Shown here piece after piece: positions 5,705 to 11,740 of a DNA stretch of 41,684 nucleotides (position 1 is the first letter of the stretch; each line of letters opens with the position of its first letter). The position numbers and the translations under genes were made by a program. The DNA is from Petroclostridium xylanilyticum (GTDB taxonomy: Bacteria; Bacillota; Clostridia; SK-Y3), in assembly GCF_002252565.1 (NCBI RefSeq), contig NZ_NPML01000025.1, positions 1 to 41,684 of the forward strand, given 5' to 3'. The notes beneath the pieces are model-generated. The model had not been told where the DNA came from. It was given only the letters and a program-made list of their open reading frames with translations, and made no database searches.

Positions 5705-5738
5705 TTTGGTTGAATATGTCGTGGAGGGTTCAACCAAA
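5705..5738 (+). promoter_or_regulatory. Hairpin enclosing the PCAT ribosome site, unit A
   Basis: TTTGGTTGAA (5705-5714) pairs perfectly with TTCAACCAAA (5729-5738). The 14-nt loop contains the GGAGGG ribosome site, and the last stem base is the A of the ATG. This could make translation of the transporter conditional. The same structure is found at 8706-8739 and 11707-11740. Confidence 0.55.
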
Positions 5739-6043
5739 TGATAAGGCAATTATTCAAAAGATATGTATGTATCAAGCAGCATGATATCACCGATTGTGCC
5801 GCTGCTTGTCTTGCCACCATTTCCAAGCAATACGGTCTTAAAATGCCAATTACAAAAATCCGTGAGGTTGCCGGTACCGATAAAATGGGTACCAATGCAT
5901 ATGGGGTTATTAAAGCTGCTGAAAAACTTGGTTTTACCGCAAAAGGCGTAAAGGGCAACCAGGAAAATTTTTTCAGCGGATTTCCGCTGCCTGCTATTGC
6001 GCACGTAGTAGTGGAAGGTAAGTTGTTGTGCACTACGAAGTAA
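5738..6043 (+). pseudogene. Truncated PCAT peptidase fragment (101 aa), unit A
   Basis: Codons 1-97 match the full PCAT at 11740-13959, including the C39 catalytic cysteine (C20 in TDCAAAC). The sequence then breaks just before the catalytic histidine: LLHYVV becomes LLCTTK and stops. With neither His98 nor Asp114 it cannot be an active protease, and it has no transporter domains. Its promoter, ribosome site and start are intact, so a short protein might still be made; a leader-binding decoy role is possible but speculative. It more likely matters as the captured promoter region of the CPBP gene that follows. Confidence 0.85.
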
Positions 6044-6168
6044 ATCATAAGATGTCATTATACAAGCGCATTATGGACTTTACCATCAAAAAAGAAGAAT
6101 TTGTAAAAACTATTACAAAGAAAATAAAGAGGTATATCGAAAAACCGTAAGGATGAATCTAACAAAAT
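6037..6168 (+). pseudogene. 3' fragment of acyl-CoA ligase gene fused to truncated PCAT, unit A
   Basis: From GAAGTAAATCATAAGATG on, this matches the last ~42 codons of the ligase at 15583-17313 (EVNHKM-LYKRI-DFTI, then KKIKRYIEKP) and some bases beyond its stop. The intact ligase is on the opposite strand to the PCAT gene. A simple deletion cannot create this junction; an inversion or duplication was involved. The base differences show the fragment has been separate for some time. Confidence 0.8.
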
Positions 6169-6190
6169 TAAATAGCAAGGGTGAAAGACA

Positions 6191-7006
6191 ATGATTGATA
6201 ATGATAATCCTTTTAACAAATTAAAACTGAGAAACTTTATTTTATGGTATATCATAAGTCAGATTATAATATCTATTCTGTCAAAGTTAAATATTAAAAA
6301 TAATTTCTTATCATTTATATTTCTTCATTTAATAATTGTAACCTGGGTTATATTTAAATCTAGTGTATTTAACATTGACATTAAAAAATTGATTGGTAAA
6401 TTGCCATCTAAATATAATTGGTGGGAAATTTTTTATATTGCAACTCCGCTTGTTTTATTTTCAATAGGAGTAACAGCGACGTTACTATATACTTTTTCAC
6501 TAATTGCACCTGTTTTTACAGAAAATATTTTAAATTCCCCAAGTAATATAACACAAATAGGGTTTGTTAATCAAATTCTATTTATATGTATAATTTTCCC
6601 TATAATAGAAGAATTTTTTTTCAGAGGAATAATTTTAAATAGATTATATATTAAATGGGGATTACGTCAAAGCATTATTATTTCATCGTTTATATTTTCA
6701 ATGTTTCATATGGATTTAATAGGAGGGTTTATTTTTGGAATTGTAATGGCACTGCTGTACATAAAAAATCAAACGCTCATTATACCAATAATTTGCCATA
6801 TTATAAATAATATAGCGTTTACTGTATTGTATTTTTTTGAAAAAACACTGAATACTGATAAAATGTCTATTAAACTCAATGAACTGTATTCTGATTCATG
6901 GCTATTTATAGTATTTTTTGTTTTCTCGAGTCCATGGATTATTTATTTGATTTGGAAAAATTGGTTTTATATAACGACAGATTATAAGCCACCGTACACT
7001 ACATAA
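6191..7006 (+). CDS. CPBP (Abi/CAAX-like) membrane protease, candidate immunity protein, copy A (271 aa)
   Basis: A polytopic membrane protein with about seven spans and the three CPBP motifs: EExxxR (E140, E141, R145 in EEFFFRG), FxxxH (F169, H173) and HxxxN (H203, N207). CPBP proteins include bacteriocin self-immunity proteins (PncO/SkkI type) as well as CAAX-processing-like proteases. Position next to a precursor gene favours immunity. AAGGGTGA precedes the ATG. It is the only intact gene behind the PCAT-type promoter at 5643-5671, so it is probably expressed together with the transporter genes. An identical protein is encoded at 9192-10007. Confidence 0.85.
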   Translation: MIDNDNPFNKLKLRNFILWYIISQIIISILSKLNIKNNFLSFIFLHLIIVTWVIFKSSVFNIDIKKLIGKLPSKYNWWEIFYIATPLVLFSIGVTATLLYTFSLIAPVFTENILNSPSNITQIGFVNQILFICIIFPIIEEFFFRGIILNRLYIKWGLRQSIIISSFIFSMFHMDLIGGFIFGIVMALLYIKNQTLIIPIICHIINNIAFTVLYFFEKTLNTDKMSIKLNELYSDSWLFIVFFVFSSPWIIYLIWKNWFYITTDYKPPYTT

Positions 7007-7119
7007 TAATTTTAAGCATTATACATGTTGCAGATAGTACATTAAATCACTAAAGATAATTTAACCAGCATGTCGGAAGGATATAAATTGGGGACTAGCA
7101 ACGGGGACGGTTCTCACTG

Positions 7120-7354
7120 TCAAGCTTTACTGACAGCAACCCTATTAATACCCGTTACTCTTGATATCTGTAGAACAGAAAATTCCTCTATTTCCTTGGA
7201 TTTTTTCAAAATACTACTTCTTTTTTCGCTATCTAATCTTTGTATGTCCGATGCGTCTATCCCTATCATCTTCAAAAATGTCTTGTTGATTGATCCCTTT
7301 TAGCATAATATGATATATCCCACTGCTGCTTTTTTCTCATGCATGTCTTGCCAT
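7120..7354 (-). pseudogene. Decayed REP-associated (RAYT/Y1) transposase with internal deletion, copy A
   Basis: Read leftward from the ATG at 7352-7354, the frame gives MARHA, a stop, then GIYHIMLKGINQQDIFEDD, which is the N-terminus of a Y1-type REP-associated transposase. After a frameshift it continues DIQRLDSEKRSSILKKSKEI and VLQISRVTGINR, the C-terminal helix-turn-helix of the same family, ending at TGA 7120-7122. The central part with the catalytic HUH and tyrosine is deleted. The flanks carry GGGGACGG-type ends (7091-7118 and the repeated CCCCGTCCCCTTGACACA at 7405-7447), typical of these elements. Confidence 0.8.
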
Positions 7355-7470
7355 GCCAAAACACCTCCATTTCGAAGCATATGATCTCGAAATAAAGGTG
7401 TCAACAACCCCGTCCCCTTGACACACCCCGTCCCCTTGACACACCCTTGACATCCACGCATGCAAAGAAT

Positions 7471-7815
7471 TTAAAACTTTGTTCCCCTCTTAAAAACTTC
7501 ATATGTAAAATATATAGCAGCAATTAAAAAAGGAACATATAGAGCTACATTAATAAAATCTGGAAAATGGAACTGTCTATTTAAAAACATTACAATACTT
7601 ACATAACAAAGTACTATTATACCATACATCGGCAACATTTCACCTGTAAACTTATAGTTAATTAATGCCATTATAGCTACAATGGTTAAAATAATGTCTG
7701 TAAAAGTAAACAGGTTTCTCTCTTTGTTATTCCAATAAAAATGCCACATATTCAACGCAATAGTAATTGAAGTAAACAGATAAATTAGAAATTTATCAAA
7801 TAATATTTTCAACAT
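7471..7815 (-). CDS. Four-span membrane protein (114 aa), candidate immunity protein, copy A
   Basis: This small hydrophobic protein has about four membrane spans (residues ~8-27, 36-53, 63-80, 85-107) and a basic C-terminus (KRGTKF). The ATG is preceded by GGAGAGG. It lies immediately downstream of precursor 4 on the same strand, beyond that gene's terminator. No family was recognised. By position and topology it is a likely immunity protein for precursor 4; the nearby CPBP protein is the competing candidate. The copy at 10472-10816 is identical. Confidence 0.7.
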   Translation of the reverse strand: MLKILFDKFLIYLFTSITIALNMWHFYWNNKERNLFTFTDIILTIVAIMALINYKFTGEMLPMYGIIVLCYVSIVMFLNRQFHFPDFINVALYVPFLIAAIYFTYEVFKRGTKF

Positions 7816-7971
7816 GAACCTCTCCTTTTATAGTTCAAATTTATTAATTGAACCATAGCTCTCAATACTTACCTCTAGTTTTATTTTACTAATCTTTTTA
7901 GTATTATATATAATTTCTTTTCTATAACTCTATCTTATGATAGTATGTACTTCAGTATATACTTCAAAAAA

Positions 7972-8015
7972 GGCAATCCTGAAAACTTAAGTTAATGAAG
8001 AATTTCAGGATTGCC
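7972..8015 (-). terminator. Rho-independent terminator of precursor 4, copy A
   Basis: GGCAATCCTGAAA pairs with its exact complement (8003-8015 with 7972-7984), and on the minus strand the stem is followed by TTTTTT. It lies 28 bp past the precursor 4 stop. Confidence 0.85.
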
Positions 8016-8043
8016 CTGTTTACTGAGTAAACATTATTACATT

Positions 8044-8283
8044 TTAATCTGTAACGAGACCATACCCTACATAAGCCCCGGAAATTGCAGAGATAGCGAG
8101 ATATGTAACTGCAACAGGTGCTGTTACGGGTGTAGTCATCATTGCAACCGCCAAGGTTGCTCCTAAATAAGTAGCAGTACCTGCAAATACTCTATCCCAA
8201 TTAACTCCACCATCAATACACATTAATTCTTCTTTGTTTAACTCCATAAAATTAATACTGTTAATATTTAACGCAGCATCCAT
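8044..8283 (-). CDS. Double-glycine bacteriocin precursor 4, copy A (79 aa)
   Basis: The 26-residue leader (INFMELNKEELMCIDGG at its end) resembles that of precursor 1. The 53-residue core starts VNWDRVFAGTATYLGATLAV and continues with a hydrophobic Ala/Gly/Thr-rich helix, ending in YGLVTD; it has no cysteine. GGAGG precedes the ATG. It has a terminator, the conserved structured leader, a DUF5085 remnant and a dyad promoter in the usual order. PCAT is the presumed processor. The copy at 11045-11284 encodes the same peptide, so gene dosage may be doubled. Confidence 0.85.
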   Translation of the reverse strand: MDAALNINSINFMELNKEELMCIDGGVNWDRVFAGTATYLGATLAVAMMTTPVTAPVAVTYLAISAISGAYVGYGLVTD

Positions 8284-8317
8284 TGAATATCCTCCTTTCT
8301 TTTGTTTATAACTTCTT

Positions 8318-8393
8318 CCATTCCCCGGGTAACTTCAGAATATATATCAACCATAAAGACTGCTTAATGCCGGCAATTCCCGTCTTCATGGTT
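8318..8393 (-). promoter_or_regulatory. Conserved leader element of precursor 4, copy A
   Basis: A 12-bp stem (8382-8393 with 8349-8360, one G-U pair) encloses a 21-nt loop with GCCGGC, followed by the GAAGTTACCCGGGGAATGG box and then GAAGTTA again 21 bp after the first GAAGTTA. Confidence 0.7.
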
Positions 8394-8403
8394 AATACCA
8401 CTA

Positions 8404-8480
8404 TTACACAACAGTCGGATTAACTCCAACATATACATAAACTTATATATCGTCAAGTTCCTGTGCAGACTTGGGTTTCT
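8404..8480 (-). pseudogene. 3' fragment of DUF5085-like gene (copy 2)
   Basis: It reads KSAQELDDI, then a stop in place of a sense codon, then VYVYVGVNPTVV and a stop. This corresponds to the last ~25 codons of the gene at 4984-5478. The upstream junction is the same as in the fragment at 2337-2427. Confidence 0.8.
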
Positions 8481-8559
8481 TTGACATTTATTTTATCAGG
8501 TATTGTATGCAGTGCATTTCATTGCTTGGTTAATAGTTGTTATTCCTCTATTTAACGTA

Positions 8560-8611
8560 AATTTACTATATCTTGTTCAAATTATCAACCTATGGATTTC
8601 CATAGGTTGAT
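8560..8611 (-). promoter_or_regulatory. Leftward promoter and 28-bp dyad, unit A/B junction
   Basis: Same as 5559-5610. TTGATA (8583-8588) and TAAATT (8560-8565) are 17 bp apart on the minus strand, with the dyad at 8584-8611. It serves precursor 4 copy A through a leader of roughly 270 nt. Confidence 0.65.
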
Positions 8612-8643
8612 ATGAAAAAATGTTAAAAATTGTGAAAGCATTA

Positions 8644-8739
8644 TGGACAAAGAAGGATTATTATAGTATGATTTATTTAGGTACTGTATCTAATGCATTC
8701 ATTTGTTTGGTTGAATATGTCGTGGAGGGTTCAACCAAA
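8644..8739 (+). promoter_or_regulatory. Rightward promoter and ribosome-site hairpin, unit B
   Basis: TGGACA (8644-8649), 17 bp, TATGAT (8667-8672). The 10-bp stem at 8706-8715 and 8730-8739 encloses GGAGGG. Identical to unit A. Confidence 0.6.
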
Positions 8740-9044
8740 TGATAAGGCAATTATTCAAAAGATATGTATGTATCAAGCAGCATGATATCACCGATTGTGC
8801 CGCTGCTTGTCTTGCCACCATTTCCAAGCAATACGGTCTTAAAATGCCAATTACAAAAATCCGTGAGGTTGCCGGTACCGATAAAATGGGTACCAATGCA
8901 TATGGGGTTATTAAAGCTGCTGAAAAACTTGGTTTTACCGCAAAAGGCGTAAAGGGCAACCAGGAAAATTTTTTCAGCGGATTTCCGCTGCCTGCTATTG
9001 CGCACGTAGTAGTGGAAGGTAAGTTGTTGTGCACTACGAAGTAA
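8739..9044 (+). pseudogene. Truncated PCAT peptidase fragment (101 aa), unit B
   Basis: Identical to the fragment at 5738-6043. It keeps the catalytic cysteine but loses the histidine, the aspartate and all transporter domains. Confidence 0.85.
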
Positions 9045-9169
9045 ATCATAAGATGTCATTATACAAGCGCATTATGGACTTTACCATCAAAAAAGAAGAA
9101 TTTGTAAAAACTATTACAAAGAAAATAAAGAGGTATATCGAAAAACCGTAAGGATGAATCTAACAAAAT
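9038..9169 (+). pseudogene. 3' fragment of acyl-CoA ligase gene, unit B
   Basis: Identical to 6037-6168: the tail of the ligase reading frame joined to the PCAT fragment, followed 23 bp later by the CPBP gene. Confidence 0.8.
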
Positions 9170-9191
9170 TAAATAGCAAGGGTGAAAGACA

Positions 9192-10007
9192 ATGATTGAT
9201 AATGATAATCCTTTTAACAAATTAAAACTGAGAAACTTTATTTTATGGTATATCATAAGTCAGATTATAATATCTATTCTGTCAAAGTTAAATATTAAAA
9301 ATAATTTCTTATCATTTATATTTCTTCATTTAATAATTGTAACCTGGGTTATATTTAAATCTAGTGTATTTAACATTGACATTAAAAAATTGATTGGTAA
9401 ATTGCCATCTAAATATAATTGGTGGGAAATTTTTTATATTGCAACTCCGCTTGTTTTATTTTCAATAGGAGTAACAGCGACGTTACTATATACTTTTTCA
9501 CTAATTGCACCTGTTTTTACAGAAAATATTTTAAATTCCCCAAGTAATATAACACAAATAGGGTTTGTTAATCAAATTCTATTTATATGTATAATTTTCC
9601 CTATAATAGAAGAATTTTTTTTCAGAGGAATAATTTTAAATAGATTATATATTAAATGGGGATTACGTCAAAGCATTATTATTTCATCGTTTATATTTTC
9701 AATGTTTCATATGGATTTAATAGGAGGGTTTATTTTTGGAATTGTAATGGCACTGCTGTACATAAAAAATCAAACGCTCATTATACCAATAATTTGCCAT
9801 ATTATAAATAATATAGCGTTTACTGTATTGTATTTTTTTGAAAAAACACTGAATACTGATAAAATGTCTATTAAACTCAATGAACTGTATTCTGATTCAT
9901 GGCTATTTATAGTATTTTTTGTTTTCTCGAGTCCATGGATTATTTATTTGATTTGGAAAAATTGGTTTTATATAACGACAGATTATAAGCCACCGTACAC
10001 TACATAA
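9192..10007 (+). CDS. CPBP membrane protease, candidate immunity protein, copy B (271 aa)
   Basis: The protein is identical to that at 6191-7006, with the same three CPBP motifs and ribosome site. It is again the first intact gene behind a PCAT-type promoter. If both units are real in the genome, immunity and precursor 4 are co-amplified, keeping toxin and protection in balance. Confidence 0.85.
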   Translation: MIDNDNPFNKLKLRNFILWYIISQIIISILSKLNIKNNFLSFIFLHLIIVTWVIFKSSVFNIDIKKLIGKLPSKYNWWEIFYIATPLVLFSIGVTATLLYTFSLIAPVFTENILNSPSNITQIGFVNQILFICIIFPIIEEFFFRGIILNRLYIKWGLRQSIIISSFIFSMFHMDLIGGFIFGIVMALLYIKNQTLIIPIICHIINNIAFTVLYFFEKTLNTDKMSIKLNELYSDSWLFIVFFVFSSPWIIYLIWKNWFYITTDYKPPYTT

Positions 10008-10120
10008 TAATTTTAAGCATTATACATGTTGCAGATAGTACATTAAATCACTAAAGATAATTTAACCAGCATGTCGGAAGGATATAAATTGGGGACTAGC
10101 AACGGGGACGGTTCTCACTG

Positions 10121-10355
10121 TCAAGCTTTACTGACAGCAACCCTATTAATACCCGTTACTCTTGATATCTGTAGAACAGAAAATTCCTCTATTTCCTTGG
10201 ATTTTTTCAAAATACTACTTCTTTTTTCGCTATCTAATCTTTGTATGTCCGATGCGTCTATCCCTATCATCTTCAAAAATGTCTTGTTGATTGATCCCTT
10301 TTAGCATAATATGATATATCCCACTGCTGCTTTTTTCTCATGCATGTCTTGCCAT
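10121..10355 (-). pseudogene. Decayed RAYT transposase, copy B
   Basis: Same remnant as 7120-7354, with the same stop, frameshift and internal deletion. It decayed before the 3-kb duplication, so it did not itself move the unit. Confidence 0.8.
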
Positions 10356-10471
10356 GCCAAAACACCTCCATTTCGAAGCATATGATCTCGAAATAAAGGT
10401 GTCAACAACCCCGTCCCCTTGACACACCCCGTCCCCTTGACACACCCTTGACATCCACGCATGCAAAGAAT

Positions 10472-10816
10472 TTAAAACTTTGTTCCCCTCTTAAAAACTT
10501 CATATGTAAAATATATAGCAGCAATTAAAAAAGGAACATATAGAGCTACATTAATAAAATCTGGAAAATGGAACTGTCTATTTAAAAACATTACAATACT
10601 TACATAACAAAGTACTATTATACCATACATCGGCAACATTTCACCTGTAAACTTATAGTTAATTAATGCCATTATAGCTACAATGGTTAAAATAATGTCT
10701 GTAAAAGTAAACAGGTTTCTCTCTTTGTTATTCCAATAAAAATGCCACATATTCAACGCAATAGTAATTGAAGTAAACAGATAAATTAGAAATTTATCAA
10801 ATAATATTTTCAACAT
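10472..10816 (-). CDS. Four-span membrane protein (114 aa), candidate immunity protein, copy B
   Basis: Identical to the protein at 7471-7815, in the same position behind precursor 4 copy B. See that entry for topology and alternatives. Confidence 0.7.
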   Translation of the reverse strand: MLKILFDKFLIYLFTSITIALNMWHFYWNNKERNLFTFTDIILTIVAIMALINYKFTGEMLPMYGIIVLCYVSIVMFLNRQFHFPDFINVALYVPFLIAAIYFTYEVFKRGTKF

Positions 10817-10972
10817 GAACCTCTCCTTTTATAGTTCAAATTTATTAATTGAACCATAGCTCTCAATACTTACCTCTAGTTTTATTTTACTAATCTTTTT
10901 AGTATTATATATAATTTCTTTTCTATAACTCTATCTTATGATAGTATGTACTTCAGTATATACTTCAAAAAA

Positions 10973-11016
10973 GGCAATCCTGAAAACTTAAGTTAATGAA
11001 GAATTTCAGGATTGCC
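10973..11016 (-). terminator. Rho-independent terminator of precursor 4, copy B
   Basis: Copy of 7972-8015: 13-bp perfect stem followed on the minus strand by TTTTTT. Confidence 0.85.
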
Positions 11017-11044
11017 CTGTTTACTGAGTAAACATTATTACATT

Positions 11045-11284
11045 TTAATCTGTAACGAGACCATACCCTACATAAGCCCCGGAAATTGCAGAGATAGCGA
11101 GATATGTAACTGCAACAGGTGCTGTTACGGGTGTAGTCATCATTGCAACCGCCAAGGTTGCTCCTAAATAAGTAGCAGTACCTGCAAATACTCTATCCCA
11201 ATTAACTCCACCATCAATACACATTAATTCTTCTTTGTTTAACTCCATAAAATTAATACTGTTAATATTTAACGCAGCATCCAT
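11045..11284 (-). CDS. Double-glycine bacteriocin precursor 4, copy B (79 aa)
   Basis: The peptide is identical to 8044-8283 (leader ending MCIDGG, core starting VNWDRVFAG). It is transcribed divergently from the full PCAT/HlyD operon, about 450 bp away, through the leader and the DUF5085 remnant. This is the precursor gene physically closest to the functional exporter. Confidence 0.85.
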   Translation of the reverse strand: MDAALNINSINFMELNKEELMCIDGGVNWDRVFAGTATYLGATLAVAMMTTPVTAPVAVTYLAISAISGAYVGYGLVTD

Positions 11285-11318
11285 TGAATATCCTCCTTTC
11301 TTTTGTTTATAACTTCTT

Positions 11319-11394
11319 CCATTCCCCGGGTAACTTCAGAATATATATCAACCATAAAGACTGCTTAATGCCGGCAATTCCCGTCTTCATGGTT
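11319..11394 (-). promoter_or_regulatory. Conserved leader element of precursor 4, copy B
   Basis: Hairpin 11350-11361 with 11383-11394 and the CCCGGGG box, identical to 8318-8393. Confidence 0.7.
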
Positions 11395-11404
11395 AATACC
11401 ACTA

Positions 11405-11481
11405 TTACACAACAGTCGGATTAACTCCAACATATACATAAACTTATATATCGTCAAGTTCCTGTGCAGACTTGGGTTTCT
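11405..11481 (-). pseudogene. 3' fragment of DUF5085-like gene (copy 3)
   Basis: Identical to 8404-8480, including the in-frame stop after AQELDDI. Confidence 0.8.
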
Positions 11482-11560
11482 TTGACATTTATTTTATCAG
11501 GTATTGTATGCAGTGCATTTCATTGCTTGGTTAATAGTTGTTATTCCTCTATTTAACGTA

Positions 11561-11612
11561 AATTTACTATATCTTGTTCAAATTATCAACCTATGGATTT
11601 CCATAGGTTGAT
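11561..11612 (-). promoter_or_regulatory. Leftward promoter and 28-bp dyad next to full PCAT
   Basis: Same as 5559-5610: TTGATA (11584-11589), 17 bp, TAAATT (11561-11566), dyad 11585-11612. It lies between precursor 4 copy B and the intact transporter operon, and is therefore the most likely shared control point. Confidence 0.65.
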
Positions 11613-11644
11613 ATGAAAAAATGTTAAAAATTGTGAAAGCATTA

Positions 11645-11740
11645 TGGACAAAGAAGGATTATTATAGTATGATTTATTTAGGTACTGTATCTAATGCATT
11701 CATTTGTTTGGTTGAATATGTCGTGGAGGGTTCAACCAAA
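11645..11740 (+). promoter_or_regulatory. Promoter and ribosome-site hairpin of full PCAT
   Basis: TGGACA (11645-11650), 17 bp, TATGAT (11668-11673). The stem 11707-11716 with 11731-11740 encloses the GGAGGG ribosome site and takes in the A of the ATG. Confidence 0.6.

Larger units (their letters stand above)
5570..8570. repeat. 3,001-bp tandem repeat, unit A
   Basis: From about 5570 the sequence recurs at exactly +3,001. The encoded proteins of units A and B are identical. The unit holds the operator, truncated PCAT, ligase fragment, CPBP gene, RAYT remnant, 114-aa gene, precursor 4 and the leader with DUF5085 remnant. A few base differences exist just left of 5570 (5500-5570 versus 8501-8571), marking the edge of the recent homogenised block. 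Confidence 0.9.
8571..11571. repeat. 3,001-bp tandem repeat, unit B
   Basis: Second copy of the unit at 5570-8570. A third, partial copy continues from 11572 to about 12000, where the sequence becomes the full-length PCAT gene. First differences there: GCGCAC versus GCTCAC and AAGTTGTTG versus AAGTTATTG near codons 88-97. Confidence 0.9.

Noticed and set aside
7070-7303. 77-codon plus-strand frame, repeated at 10071-10304
   Set aside because: It is the complement of the decayed RAYT transposase and has no coding signals of its own.
3606-11284. CRISPR-like array, considered because of the many repeats
   Set aside because: The repeats are kilobase-scale duplications or palindromic elements, not short direct repeats with regular spacers, and no cas genes are present.
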